64,000 bases of DNA from Triatoma infestans (GCA_011037195.1 JAAEAF010001557.1:118765-182764); one strand, 5' to 3'; numbered from the stretch's first letter, positions 1-11,996 are shown. Notes: a model not told the origin generated them from the letters alone. Made by a program: numbers and translations.

Positions 1-1150
1 TATTTAAATTTCTAGGATGAGTGGTTGAGTTCGCAGCGCTGAAAAAATACATTTGAAGATCTTGTCTATTGTGTACACTTGAGTTGCACTTCATTCACCG
101 CATCCAAAAAAAATAGATGGGACTTTTTTTTAACAACTGTAACATTACCTAATTCCACTAACCCGGATTTCTTAGGGCCAAAAATCTGTTCGGATTACCG
201 AATTTCCGTCTTACCTTAAACGTAGGTATCTAGAGTTTTACTGTTTTTAGACAACCCAAATCCAGATCTTAACACAAAATTAATTTGACTGAAAATTTCT
301 TAAGATAAGCAATTCTTAACGCCACTTGCAATAACTGTGAATAATACTAAATGAAAATTTTAGTAACAAATATATTTATTTAAAAAAAAATTGTCGGTAT
401 CACAATATTATAAAAATATAAACATCTGTCACCATTTTTGTCTTACGTTGCACTTTTGTCTTTCAATATGCAATTCACAAATACCAAGTTTGTATCTAAT
501 TCAGTATTATAGAGTATTGGGCATTAGATTTGGAGCAAAAACATTCAATTATAAAATGATTCGATTCTCATGGATTAGAGTGTTTTAATTTTTGGAGTTT
601 TCCTTTTTTAAGCAACCCTCATAACGATGAGTAAAAATATAAATGTGCCATCATTCTAAGTTGAAAGAAAATCTCTTTTGTATCAATTCTTAGTAAACCG
701 TTTTACTAAAAATTAAAATCGTTATCTTGGTTTCCAACCATATCTGTTTTTGGATTAGGCGACTAACAATTTTTTTTCATTTTATAACCACCAAACTTTA
801 GAAGAAACATCTCTATTACTAGGCAATAAAACTATAAGATTCATTTTTTACTTTACAAAGCTTTTAAAAAAAACTAATCCCAATTGAGAAATACAATAAT
901 GAAATTCTGTAAATATATGAAAGTGATTTGTTGAAACCTAAGATTGTGATTCCTACTTATTAACTGGCTCACTCAATCTATGCATCATCTAGTCGTAATT
1001 TTTATGTTCTAATTTACAGTAATGTACGGTACCACCAACTATATAATATTAAAGGTAATTAAACAATTGGTAAAAATTGCAAATTTGGAGAAACTTGTTC
1101 AGTGAATGTGAAAATTATAGGGAGAAGTCTTGTTTCCCTTCAACATTTTT
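1..1150. other. AT-rich stretch, no gene recognised
   Basis: No open frame here resembles a known protein. The stretch is AT-rich with many short A and T runs. It ends where the dispersed hairpin repeat begins. Confidence 0.6.
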
Positions 1151-1154
1151 TTTT

Positions 1155-1283
1155 TTACTTTCTCTTACTCCTAGTAAGAGGAAGTATTGTAATCGTGTCA
1201 AATTTTCGATATCGAGTTTTCACCGGAAATATCCGTTTTGAGGTCCCCTGAGTCCAAAAAAGTGGTTTTTAGCGAATGGTCTG

Positions 1284-1314
<31 letters not shown>

Positions 1315-2150
1315 GAACAGCATAGCTCAAAAACGAAAAATCGTAGAAAGTTCAAACTTGATATTACGTTTAGGTATCACCATGGGATCTGACGGTGCGT
1401 TATGTGTCAATATTCCTCAACCGGAAGTACCACTTTACTAGTTGTTTTTTTTACGTTTTTGCAATTTTCTCAAAAATGGCTCCGAAGATTTTCTTTAAAC
1501 TTGGTATATCAACTACACATACAAAGAGCTACAACTTTTATTTGAAACATTTCTCCAGGAAAATTCATTTAAGGGCACTTCTGGGGGAGGGGTGGGGTTA
1601 GGTTTTCATCTTAACTGCTGTTTCAGTATATTAGACAATTCTGTCATCTAAATAATGTTAATTAGAATTAAATATGTTGTTGAAATTCCGAGTTTGAAAA
1701 AAAATAGATAACCGGAAGTGCGTTTTTACTGAAATATAATTTTCAGTTTTCTGGTATTTTCTCGAAAATGGCTCCAACGATTTTCTTTAAACCAGCGTTG
1801 TTAACTATACATATAAAGAGCTACAACTTTTATTTGAAACTTTTCCCCTGATAAATTCATTTAAGGGGACTTTTGGGGGAGGGGGGTTATGTTTTTCTTT
1901 AAAATGCTATCACAGTTGATTATACAATTCTGTCATCCAAATTGAAATAACTAGAAATTAATATATGACCCAAATTCCGAGTTTCAAGGAAATTAGTAAA
2001 CCGGACAGTTTTACTGGACAGTGTTTTCACTTTTCGACGAATTTCATTAAATTTGGTACACTAACTATAAAATTTGTCAATTATAATTTTGAGTACTGGA
2101 GTAAGAGAAAGTTGTGTGAGTGTTTCACACCAGATTTTTTTATTTGTGAT
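1155..2150 (+). repeat. Dispersed hairpin/microsatellite repeat, copy R1
   Basis: The copy opens with an imperfect palindrome (TTACTTTCTCTTACT facing AGTAAGAGGAAGTA). A block ending in CACCGGAAATAT, a TG run, and two or three related units of about 280 bp follow. Each unit carries the recurring text TTTCTCRAAAATGGCTCC followed by GATTTTCTTTAAAC, then AGAGCTACAACTTTTATTTG. Near 2105-2140 a second small hairpin appears (AGTAAGAGAAAGTTGTGTGAG, then TTTCACACC). The same blocks recur on both strands at many places in the window. No protein-coding frame is evident, so it is either a non-autonomous mobile element or a composite of several. Confidence 0.7.
1282..1306. repeat. (TG)n microsatellite inside repeat R1
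   Basis: About 12 TG units. Equivalent TG, TGCG or AC runs sit at the same relative position in other copies (near 4985, 46470, 47950), so the microsatellite appears to be carried by the repeat family. Confidence 0.9.
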
Positions 2151-2568
2151 TCCTACAAGTATTTCTTAGTTATGACAACTTTAATTATAGAAATAGTAAA
2201 TTGTGATTTCCTTCCAAATCCTTTCAGATTCAGAACACGGATCAAAGAATTTTTTCTACTCCATATCCAAAGTTGCCCACCTTTTGTAAGTTGACTTTAG
2301 GGGTTTAGATGAAGTTTCAAAAGTTCGTCCAGCGCTGCTCATCCTTCAACATCTAAATAAACTATAAAGATGGTTTGCGTCAGATTACGAAAGTACAAGC
2401 TTATAAAAAATTAATGATTTGAACCCAAAATTCAACGCAAGTTAGGGGAAGTTTAAGTTACAAGCCATCACCCAATCATTCAATTAACCACACTTTTCTT
2501 AGTTAAACACATGATAAAATTTAAATCAATATACGTATTATATGGAAAATTAATTAGAAATGACAAAG

Positions 2569-2574
2569 TTTATT
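2569..2574 (-). terminator. Candidate poly(A) signal for cutC
   Basis: TTTATT on the plus strand reads AATAAA on the gene strand, about 20 bases beyond the CutC stop codon. The position is plausible but close, and the genome is AT-rich, so chance is possible. Confidence 0.35.
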
Positions 2575-2594
2575 AAATTTATCAGGCAAATTAA

Positions 2595-3311
2595 TCATAC
2601 GTTTCTTCTTTCAATCAAATTAGTATATATTGCCACCATTTTTCTGATGTTATCACTACTGGTTATGAATCTTGGCTGTCCATTGCTGTTAAGGGGCGTT
2701 TTACCAGAGCCATGGAATTCTTTTGCATTTGTGTGTAGCAGGATTTCTTCAAGATTGGAGGCGGTGATACCAGCTCCTGGCATTACAATAATTCTTCCTT
2801 TAGCTTGATTAATTAAATTGCTTATAGTACCTATACCTGTTGTCGCGTCTTTTTGTTGTCCACTTGTCAATATTCTAGTAAATCCAAGTTCCACAGCCGT
2901 TTCCAAAGCGTCTACGCAATTCACGGTATCGTCAAATGCCCTATGGAGTGTACACGGTTTGGGCTGAGCAATATCTAATAGCACCTTACAGTTTTCTTTG
3001 TCCAAAGTATTATCTCCGGTTAATACACCGAATACGAATCCATCAGCGCCATTCTCTTTCATAATTCTAATATCGTCTGCCATAATCCCCATCTCTTCTA
3101 TGCTGTATACAAAATCTCCTCCTCGACAACGAATCATGGGGAATATAGGTAAGGGTGTATGAGCTTTACACATTTTAAAAAAACCTAAAGACGGTGTAAG
3201 TCCACCTTCACTCAAAGCATTACACAGTTCAATCCTCATAGCTCCACCTTTTTGTGCATTTAATACTGACTCAAAACAGTCTACAGCCACTTCCATATTG
3301 TAATTACACAT
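2595..3311 (-). CDS. cutC: Copper homeostasis protein CutC homolog
   Basis: Encodes 238 residues with the CutC TIM-barrel pattern from end to end: MEVAVDCFESVLNAQKGGA and RIELC at the N-terminus, the GGDFVYS loop, DGFVFGVLT, HRAFD, LTSGQ, VMPGAGI and EFH. CutC proteins are cytosolic and have been linked to copper binding and tolerance in bacteria and animals; the biochemical activity of the family is not settled. The frame has no stop or shift and is slightly shorter than human CutC (about 270 residues), mainly because the N-terminal extension is missing. I use the ATG at 3311. A second in-frame ATG five codons in, right at the conserved MEV start, is equally possible. No intron is visible. 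No other gene lies within several kilobases on the same strand, so it is probably a stand-alone transcription unit. Confidence 0.93.
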   Translation of the reverse strand: MCNYNMEVAVDCFESVLNAQKGGAMRIELCNALSEGGLTPSLGFFKMCKAHTPLPIFPMIRCRGGDFVYSIEEMGIMADDIRIMKENGADGFVFGVLTGDNTLDKENCKVLLDIAQPKPCTLHRAFDDTVNCVDALETAVELGFTRILTSGQQKDATTGIGTISNLINQAKGRIIVMPGAGITASNLEEILLHTNAKEFHGSGKTPLNSNGQPRFITSSDNIRKMVAIYTNLIERRNV

Positions 3312-4440
3312 TAACTAATTGAGTCTTTCTATAACTTACGAAATACGCAATCCCACAATTCTGATACCGATAAGGTTATAGTATAATAGAAAGTAAAGAT
3401 GCAGAAAAGGTTGCAGTATAAAAGAAAGTAAAAGTATCGTAAATCGATTAAACCATCAATCGTTCCGGCGGCAATGGACTTGTGGCTATTATTATTATTT
3501 GTCTGTGGGGAGGGACCAAACCCTATGCTATCCAAAGCCTCACTGAGCCCATATAGCTAGCTACCCCATGACTTGTAGCTATTAAGTTTAGCCATTGCCA
3601 TATATTACATTCTCTTCAAGCATAAGATACTTTTATTCCGAGCAAATAGTTGTATTTTATAATTTGGTGTTTACAAGTATTTATTGTGTTGTGTTTTCAC
3701 TTTTCAATATTGGTAGGTTCGTTTTCCATTAGGGATGCCAGATATCGGTACTCAGAGGACCACAATCTGTATAATTTTTAATATTAGTTCCAAGAGACCT
3801 TTAATGAATTGACCAATGCTAAATCACGTTTAAAAATAAAATAGAAATTTAATAAACGTTTTTGTTTGTAAACAGAAATCACTAATATTTTTTATATAGT
3901 ATTTTTTAATACAAACAATAGTTACGATTGGCCGTTGTTAATAAAACAAGGGAAGTATTGGTTGGCTTGTTTTACAATACTCTTCGATTGCACAACATAT
4001 TTTTCAAAGATCCTCGTTAGCAATCACATATGCACAAAACTTTCACGTGAAAAATTTTTTAAATTGTCTTTGTGAGAATGATGCCCTCTACAGATGAGTC
4101 TGCTTGTTTCCTTTGGTTCACTGCGCATTAATTAAGAACACTCTTTCCACGTTGCCATTGTGTCCAGGGATACAGAAGAGAAATTCACAAATTTTAGATA
4201 ATACTGAAAATGAACTTTTATTTGTGCAAATTTGGAAAAGTGAACTCCACTGTCCATGCAAAAAAGTCTTTCAAAAACTGAGAAATACAGTTGAACTGAC
4301 AAACTATGATGATGTGAAATTCAACAATATAGCGTCAAAATTCACTAAAGCCGGATATTTTTAAGGTTTTTAGCTTCGCCTGCCGGACGATGAAGCCAAG
4401 AGGAAGACATGCCCTCCTTTTTGCCGGACATTTGGCATCC
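3312..4440. other. Region upstream of cutC, no gene recognised
   Basis: The 5' flank of cutC probably contains its promoter, but I see no clear core element. An 86-codon open frame at 4104-4364 (plus) resembles nothing I know. The rest is AT-rich. Confidence 0.5.
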
Positions 4441-4445
4441 CTATG

Positions 4446-4495
4446 TATGACCTATCCATATATATATATATGGATATATATATAGATAGGTCATA
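4446..4495. repeat. AT-rich palindrome
   Basis: The arms ATGACCTATC and GATAGGTCAT match perfectly and enclose an alternating TA tract that can itself pair. The whole 50 bp can form one long hairpin or cruciform. It sits directly upstream of a dispersed repeat copy. Confidence 0.8.
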
Positions 4496-4504
4496 TATAT
4501 ATAG

Positions 4505-5400
4505 AACTGAAGTGGCACTACAGAAAAAAGCTTAAGTTACTGTTACCCAGAAAGCTACAAAAATAAATTTTCCTCGGTACATGTTTCAAATAGACATTTA
4601 CGTGTGTAGTATACCAAGTTTAAAAGGAAGCAGTTTTCGAGAAAACTGAAAAACCATTCAGTGATTTCGATCTTCCCAGTTGATGGATTTTATTCGAAAC
4701 CTTCTTGTCAGATGCGGTTTATCAACGTGTACTTAACTTAAACGGAATACCATGTTTGAGATTCTTTCAAATTTCTCTCTCTCTTACACACATACACACG
4801 CTCTACGATTCGCTAAAAAAAAAAAATTGTTCGTACTCAAGGGATCTCAAAACAAGTATTTCCAGTGAAAACTTAATTTTAAAAATTTGTCACGAACGCG
4901 ATACTTGTTCTTATCAAAAGTAAGAATGTTTAAAAACTAATCTAAAATCTAAAGTCTAAAAATATGCGTAAAGCGAATGGTTTGCCTGTGTGTGTGTGCG
5001 CGCGCGCGAACAAAATATCTCGAAAACGTAAAATCGCAGGAAGCTCAAACTTGGTATTCTGTTCAGGTACGACCTGAACGGAAGTTAACTTTACCAAATT
5101 TTTATTTTGGTTTTTCGCAATTTTTTCGAAAATTCCAGTTGATCGACTTTGACCGTGGCGTTATTGTCGCGCCCCCTGGTAGCATCTAAACGAAATATCA
5201 AGTTTCAGCTATCTGCGATTTCTGTCTTTGATTTACACAGTCATACTGACTACACACACGCGCACACACTTTTCAATCAGAATAATTTCTAAAAATTACA
5301 TTTTCGTAATGAGAGCACCTTTAAGCATATATATTTCCGATGAAAGCTTAATTTTCAAAATTTGACCGCGATAAAAAAATTATTATTCTGAAAAGTCGCA
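4505..5400. repeat. Dispersed hairpin/microsatellite repeat, copies R2a and R2b
   Basis: 4505-4925 reads as the family on the minus strand: the ACCAAGTTTAAA block, an AC-rich microsatellite near 4785-4800, then a decayed hairpin around 4905-4925. From about 4970 a second copy runs on the plus strand (AAGCGAATGGT, then TG/CG repeats, then AACAAAATATCTCGAAAACG). Part of it reverses again near 5180-5390, with an AC run and TTCCGATGAAAGCTTAAT. The result is a head-to-head arrangement of family pieces. Confidence 0.55.
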
Positions 5401-5404
5401 CACA

Positions 5405-6540
5405 TTCGGTTTGATGCATTTGAGTGGAATCAAGCCCGATTCCTCTACATCAAATATCCGATTTGAGCTTCCCGATTTTCCTTTATGAGTTATTCTGTTT
5501 TCAGACAAGCACGCATGCACAGAGAGAGAGAGATCTGTTTAATACTTTGTTCCGTAGTTCTTTATTTTACGCCAAAATTTTGATTACATTAGTTTGTATA
5601 AATCAGCGATTATTAGAAAATTATTGCGGTTTAGTGTAATATATTTTATGTATGAAATAAATACCCTGGCGTCAGGGTTACCTTCGTCAGGAAAAAATAC
5701 AGACACAGAGAGAAAGAAAGAATAAAATTAAATAACAATTAATTTGATCTGAAAAAATCTAAACATGCTATAAATTTAAATTTGAAGGAAATTATAAAAA
5801 AAAATCAACACATTAAAAAGTCGTTTATATATTTTTTTTAAATAACATTTCAAAATTAAGGTAGCTTATGTTTAACACATATTTTATATATATATATTTA
5901 TATATATATATATCACACGCTCGCTCGCATTAACGCCATACATTCGTATGTCAATTCACCAGTTTTGTGTTTTAATTTTTTTTTTTTTTTTAGACGTACA
6001 ACATTCATTTATTTAAATATTATTATTTACAACAAATAAATACTACTGCAGAAAAAAGAAAATAGAAATAATCCCCCATTAATTTTATGGCACATGGGGT
6101 TTCTTTGGAATAATTGAAAAACTTGGGGGAAAAAAGGAAAATAAGGTGACCCAAAATAATAAAATCTAGCTACTGAGTCAAGTCAGGAAACATGTTAGCA
6201 GTTTTAGCTGTAGACGGAGACAATGGTAGAAACTCCTTTAATTTCTATAAATATTAAAATTGATTGGAAATAGTGTTAGAACTCCATATTTATACTTCAT
6301 TCCTCTTTAGAAAGTATATTAAAAAAAACATTATCTCCCAATTCAACTCCGGTAAAAACTTTTAAGCGAAACACCTCACTTTATTTTCTAACAGTCTGTG
6401 ATCATTTTAAGTCAGAGGAAAAGGGTGAGATAAGAGCATTTTTGTCTTCTAAGAAAACTATTTAATATGGGTCCAAAAACTGCAGAAAATATGACATAGA
6501 AAGATGAAAATATCGTTTTCTTCTGAAGTAAGGAGCATAT
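5405..6540. other. No gene recognised; AT microsatellite
   Basis: AT-rich DNA with a TA run near 5886-5913 and several A or T homopolymers. No coding frame resembles a known protein. Confidence 0.5.
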
Positions 6541-6559
6541 GGCTCCAAGATTAGCTGAC

Positions 6560-6650
6560 ATCGAAGCGGATAGCATAGGGCTTTGGAAGAGACATTCAGA
6601 TCCACGATAGTGAATGAAGCCGGAAGGAGCTGGAGCGCCTGACGAACTAT
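6560..6650 (+). repeat. Decayed repeat shared with 11570-11660
   Basis: The text around CTTTGGAA, GTGAATGAAGCCGGAAGGAGCT and CCTGACGAA matches a stretch at about 11570-11660 (CTTTGGAA, GTTAATGAAGGCCGAAAGGAGC, CCTGGCGAA) at roughly three quarters of positions by eye. This is probably an old dispersed element; the family is unknown. The following 600 bp contain fragmentary reading frames but nothing I can name. Confidence 0.45.
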
Positions 6651-7979
6651 TATTACACCCTACGGCTAAACTGGATGTCTGTGCAAAGGGTGCTCATGGT
6701 CAGAAGAGCCCATACTTGGCAAACCTTTTGACCTTGCCACCATCTACTTCTGAACATTTTTTCTGAGACTGCCTATAAGGATATGAAGAAATTGCTCACA
6801 AGAAAGCACTTTGAAGAATATGAAACTCCTTCTCGTATTGGTGAAAGTGAGCACTAAGCTCGCAAGCAATTCCTTAAGTTGGGAGTGAAAATACTAGTAT
6901 CGAACCTCTCGCCTTGGGTCCATTGTCCTTGGGACAATTCTTTAAGGGTAAGATCATCTACCATCATCAGGTGGCTCCATTCTTAAATTTGATTAGGAAA
7001 AGATTTTTTCAAGTTTGGCTCAGAAATTCTGGCACAAAATTTTTATGAAATCTGTTACTTCAACCTGTTATTAATGATTCAAGGTTGTTGTTGAGAGTAA
7101 ATAAAAAGCACAAACGGGTTTTCTCGTGGTCTGAGAAGGCTTCCAATTTAGATTAGGATAAGAGTTTTGATTTCCGTTTAATGAAATCCATTCAGGATAA
7201 AAAAAGAATTATTTTTAAGGTTTTTGACAATATATTTTGTCATTTCAGAATAACCGCGTAAAAGAAATGTAATTTATATGGGTAACTGATGCAAATATTT
7301 GTCATTCTTTAAAATCATTGCATCAATGGGCGGATTTCATTTCATGATTTGTCTATTTCTTCATAATGACAGAATCTCCATAAAAATAATTCCTGGTAAT
7401 ACAATGCAATCACAAAAAAATCCAATATCAAAATTCTGTGTTACAATTTCTTTACACATTCTCCATTTTTCAACTTTTCTCAAAAAGAACAAAAAATCGG
7501 TAAGTTGGGCACTTTCAGCTGAAGAATTTAAAATACAGTTAAAATATATATAGATTTTTAGCTATAAATTAAGAAACCAATTATTACTTAAATCTATTTC
7601 TTTAGAAGTTTTTTGTATGTTAAAACATCAAAAAAATATATCAAAATGGGCAGGCATAGTGCTGCTCCAGACAAGAAGAGAAATAGCCTCAATAAACCTA
7701 CAGAGAAGCTTCTTAAAAGACTTCCGATTTCCTTCTGAAATAATTGAATCGAATTTTTTCAATCAGGCATAACTCAAAATTTCATCAATTTCTTTTTTTT
7801 TACACTTTCACAAACTGTGTACATAGGACCATCGAATGGTTTTGGCTGGGCGTGTGTCAGGTCTCGGGTACAGTGAATATTGTATGTCAAACATTGGAAT
7901 TTGTTTGTAGTAGTTTGTTTTCCAAATTGTTTTTTGTGTTTTTCCAAATCTCCATATGACATATGCCCTTTTAAAAAAA

Positions 7980-8880
7980 TTCGATTCAATGACAAACTTC
8001 CCGCGCTGAGACTTCGCACACAAAATCGCCTATTGGACTGGGCAAGCTTGATAAAATTCCACCTGTTACCTACTACCGATAGAGAACTTTTCCCTTACTA
8101 CCGTCCCACTACCTACTTCAAACATCTCGCTACGAGTTAGACTTATGAACTGATGTAAAGATGGGAGAGCAGTTAGAAGTAGAGTTTATATATGCGATAC
8201 CCACAAAGTGAATGGCTCCCTATTTATACGAACGGCTCATTTGTTCCAAATGGAGGATTAGGACCGGGAGTTTACAGCAACCTAGTTAGTGAATTTGCAG
8301 CAGCTGGTGCCTATGTTGGGAAGTTCGTGGCCGAATGTGCTAGTAGTGAAAATAGTCGTAGCAATCTACCAATCATATTAAATGATTGCCACGCTGCTAA
8401 GCTCTCTCCTCTTATCATCCTCCAGATAGCGACCTGCTTTTTTCAACTAAGCAAGCCGCTTAGTTTAACAGTGGGTTCCGTCATTGCGGGATCGAGGAGA
8501 ATGAGAGGGCAGATTTTCTGAGAAAGGAAGGCTCTACATTAGCGCAAGTTAGCACAGATCTGAGGTTTACCAACACTGGCCGCTTTCTGCAGATTTCGCG
8601 ATGACAGTGGAAGCTGCTGTCAGTAAATCCTGGGCTTACCTATTGATAATCCCCTACCGCCTCAGCTTCCGCGACAAGTGGATGTAGCGAATTTCTGTCT
8701 GTTGACAGGACATGACTTTTTAGCTAGATACATCCACAGAATTGGGATTGTTGCCTCCCTCACCTGCTTGCCCATTCTATAATTGTGAAGAAATGGACGG
8801 AGACCATCTTTTGGTCTGTTCGGCTCTCGTCGATGTGCAATGCAGCACTGATTGTTTATTACTATGTAGTATACAGCACC
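7980..8880 (+). pseudogene. Decayed LINE fragment: RNase H domain and C-terminus
   Basis: The open frame at 8192-8521 contains WLPIYTNGSFVPNGG followed by GPGVYSN, the first strand of a retrotransposon RNase H domain. After frame breaks, the text reads like the HCGIEENERADFL motif (WVPSHCGIxGNExAD in intact copies). It continues to a C-terminal segment resembling FLARYIHRIGI and a zinc-knuckle-like run around EEMDGDHLLVCSAL near 8780-8830. Several stops and shifts make it non-functional. The first catalytic Asp of RNase H (TDGS in active enzymes) is Asn here. It is a 5'-truncated, old copy of an RNase H-bearing LINE; I cannot assign the clade from this portion. Confidence 0.7.
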
Positions 8881-9171
8881 GCAAGAATAAAAATAGTAAT
8901 AGTTCAAATTGTTTTCATTATTTTTAACTAAAGCTCTCGCTCTCGCGTAATCTTCGGGCACATTAAAATTCAATAGTTTCGTTGCGTATTGAATTCTCTC
9001 CTTGTATTTCACAAAAAACAATAGTAATAAATCTGGTATTACTTAAAACGGTTTACAGATGGTGAAACCACATGGTGAAATAAAAACAAAAATAATTATT
9101 TTTGTAATTTCATTCCAATCAAAATAATTCTCAGGTTTGATTTTTTTTTTTTTTTTTAGTTGATATAAAAG
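8881..9171. other. Short spacer, no gene
   Basis: AT-rich DNA between the LINE fragment and the first SINE copy, with a T run near 9138-9156. Nothing coding is recognised. Confidence 0.5.
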
Positions 9172-9362
9172 GATGAGGTTTAGCTTAATCACACACGACT
9201 GTCCCGGGATCGAGTCCGGGCAGTGCTCTCATCGATTTTCTCCTTAAAGCCTATAAAGCTCACTTCCCGTAATGAGTTATGTTGTTTGTTGAGAACAAAC
9301 ATTGAGAGAACAATGCCCGACAGTGCACTGAGAAGGCTTTCGAGCCTTAAATATACAGCAGT
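9172..9362 (+). mobile_element. tRNA-headed SINE, copy 1 (tail truncated)
   Basis: The head shows a B-box-like GGGATCGAGTCC within the tRNA T-arm context GTCCCGGG. A body parallel to copy 2 follows (CACTTCCCGTAATGA, then GAGAGAACAATGCCCGACAG, then GCACTGAGAAGGCTTTCGAG). It lacks the GATGCGC tail seen in copy 2, and its A-box is weak. It lies only about 130 bp from copy 2 in the same orientation. Confidence 0.75.
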
Positions 9363-9494
9363 AAGTGAAAATATATATATATTGAAATTCATAAATTTTC
9401 CTGCTTTTTGAACCATTACATCACCCCAACTAACAAACATTTGTTTTCTGCAAACTAACTGATTAGATTGAAAAGATAGTTTTTGAGGTTCATT

Positions 9495-9730
9495 AAGGGA
9501 AGGGATTAAGCTCAGGGGTAGCGTGCTGGATTCCCACGCGACGGTCCCGGGTTCGGGTGCTGTATGCTGCCCTCACATTCTTTCTACCTAGGAGCCTCTA
9601 CAGTTCACTTTCCGGTGATGGACAATGTTTTCTGTAACGAGAGAGCACTATCCGGAAGCTGGTATTGCACTGAGAAGGCTCCGGCCGCCAATGACCACAG
9701 AAGTTGATGCGCTTTAAATTTAAAAAAAAA
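9495..9730 (+). mobile_element. tRNA-headed SINE, copy 2 (near complete)
   Basis: The element opens with a tRNA-like sequence. AGCTCAGGGGTAGCGTGCTGG serves as D-arm/A-box, and CGGTCCCGGGTTCGGGTGC as T-arm/B-box, which are internal RNA polymerase III promoter elements. A 120-bp body leads to GCACTGAGAAGGCTCC and a tail at 9683-9712 ending GTTGATGCGC, then an A-rich end. The tail resembles the very 3' end of LINE C (43352-43381). SINEs encode no protein and use a partner LINE's reverse transcriptase. No clear target-site duplication was found. Confidence 0.85.
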
Positions 9731-11996
9731 GGAATTAAATGCTAGCAGTAAATTTGGTACCGACAATCGGAATTGAAACATATTCCCGGAAAATGTTAAT
9801 TTATTATTAGTATCTTATAAGTTCTTCAGATTTTACAAGAAAAATCCTTATTTCGAAACCGTCGAAAAAGGGGAAAGGGATAGGTGTGCCATATTTGCCA
9901 TGCAAATGGGAAGTATTGTAAACAAAAACTTTTCTACACATTATCTAAATACCGTGTACAACGTAAAACAGCCATCTGTGGATGACCATTTGATAGAAAA
10001 CTGTTACAAAATAAGATTAAAACTATCATATTTAAATAAAGATTCTGATTTTAATGCATTGCAAATAGCTGCATAACGCTTACAATTTCCAAGAAAAAAT
10101 ATAATGGTTTTTAATTTTGTAAACTTTTATTACTTTCTAAAATACATTAGAAGTGTAAATAAATAGTTCACAAAAATTTAGTTTGAATAAAAGTTTACTT
10201 TAAATAAAAATAGAAATTAAATGTTTCTATCATTGAGGATAATTTGAGGTGTTCAATAACAAGACAAGCTTATTATCATTACATCATACAAAACTGTAAG
10301 ATAATCTGAAGTAAAAATATACACCTGACTTGGCTGTGTTAGCTCAGTTTAAAAGAAAACCATTTTTTTTTTCACTACATATTTAGTATATATATATTTA
10401 TATGCTATAAAAGAAACTGTTCACAACTGCAACAAGGAAAATCAGTTGAAAAAATTACACTATATTTTATTGTACATTAAATATATACATTTAAACACTT
10501 TTTTTTTAAAGTCTGATGTTTTAATTCATTTTGAATTTTTTTTTGTTTTGTAAAAAAAAAAAAAAAAAAAAAACAATACATCAGATCACCTTTTAATAAC
10601 ACTCTCAGGATTATCTAAGTATATACAGAAATTTAAAAAAAAAAAATTATAAATTAAAAAAAATCACATATACAAACGCCCAGTGGATGGATATTTTAAG
10701 ATATTTTCTTTTTTTATAAATGATAAAATATATTTAGAAGATTATAAACACTTTCAAGCAGAAATGGATAAAATGTTGCATCTCTAGATATTCTTTTATA
10801 ATCTCCTATATAGTCTAAATTAATAAAATAGAAATGAAAAATATGTTTTTAACAAATTAACTCAAAAACTGATAAATGATTATGTTGCAAAAAAAAATGG
10901 CCAGTTACAAAATTCATTATTTCTTTACAGGGCCCCGAATAGACAGAAATGTATGAATTTGCATCAGATATTTATAAGAATACTAAATGTGAGAGATAAA
11001 CACGAAGCTGTGAGAAAGAATAGAAAATTATTGATTACATATGTAACAGCTTCTAAATTAAAAAGAAATATAAGAAACAAATATCTAATTATATAAAGGC
11101 AGTAAATCTAACATGAAAGAAAAGACGTTAACCTGAATCAATGATTGCTTACAAACTAGGGGCTTCCAAAGGGTTCGGTAGAGTTCCATTGACATCACTG
11201 TCTCTACGCATCATTGACCAAACTATAACATTTTAAATAAAATTAAATATTTTTTGACTTCAAATTAAAACTTTCTTAATCATATTATCACTTCTTCATA
11301 TACTTTAACGCAAAAAATCGTTAATTTGCTGAAAAATGCTAAAGATGCATGATTTAAGTTTTCAGGATTGATAGTTACATTTCAGAAATAGATTTATGAG
11401 AATACATATAAAAAAGACAGTTCACTTTTCAAAAAAAAATATACGATAATGCGTTATTAAAAATAAATTTTGTAGCTCATTAAACAACTTGCAACTGATT
11501 TATAAATTCGAGGGACATGGAAAAATATTCGAGGAATTAGAAAAAGTCCTTCATTAAAAGCTTTGGAATCGAATGTACCAGATCGAAGATTGTTAATGAA
11601 GGCCGAAAGGAGCTTGAGTACCTGGCGAAGCACAATAACCTAACAGTTGGGCTGAGTGATGCAGGTACAGGGACATTCAAGGAAAAAAAGTAGGCTGACG
11701 GAAGGCAAAGGAAAGGGGCCGCAAAGCCCTGAACTTTTTTGCGGCATCCCATACAAAACCGCATGGGAATGGTTGCATGGGAATGGCTCATAGTATTCCG
11801 GGGCAGAGACACTCCATCTTCCTGTTGGGGCCACTAATGATTTACACAATATAACTTCTTGGCTCCATCAGTGGCCTAAGTGTGTCTTCTTCCCTTCCTA
11901 TAGCAACAATATATAAGATTAGAACCTATGACATCTAAAAACAAATGACTTTTGTTATAAGTTGCTTCATAGTAGAGAAGAGCTCCTGTTTTCTTC
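9731..11996. other. AT-rich, no gene recognised
   Basis: The stretch includes homopolymer runs (A run at about 10552-10572) and short TA repeats. The only structure noticed is the decayed repeat near 11570-11660 that matches 6560-6650. No open frame resembles a known protein. Confidence 0.5.

Noticed and set aside
4104..4364. 86-codon plus-strand open frame
   Set aside because: No recognisable motif, no conserved flanking exon, and length within what chance allows in this DNA.
9495..9565. Functional tRNA gene
   Set aside because: The cloverleaf does not close and the sequence runs on into a SINE body with a LINE-like tail.
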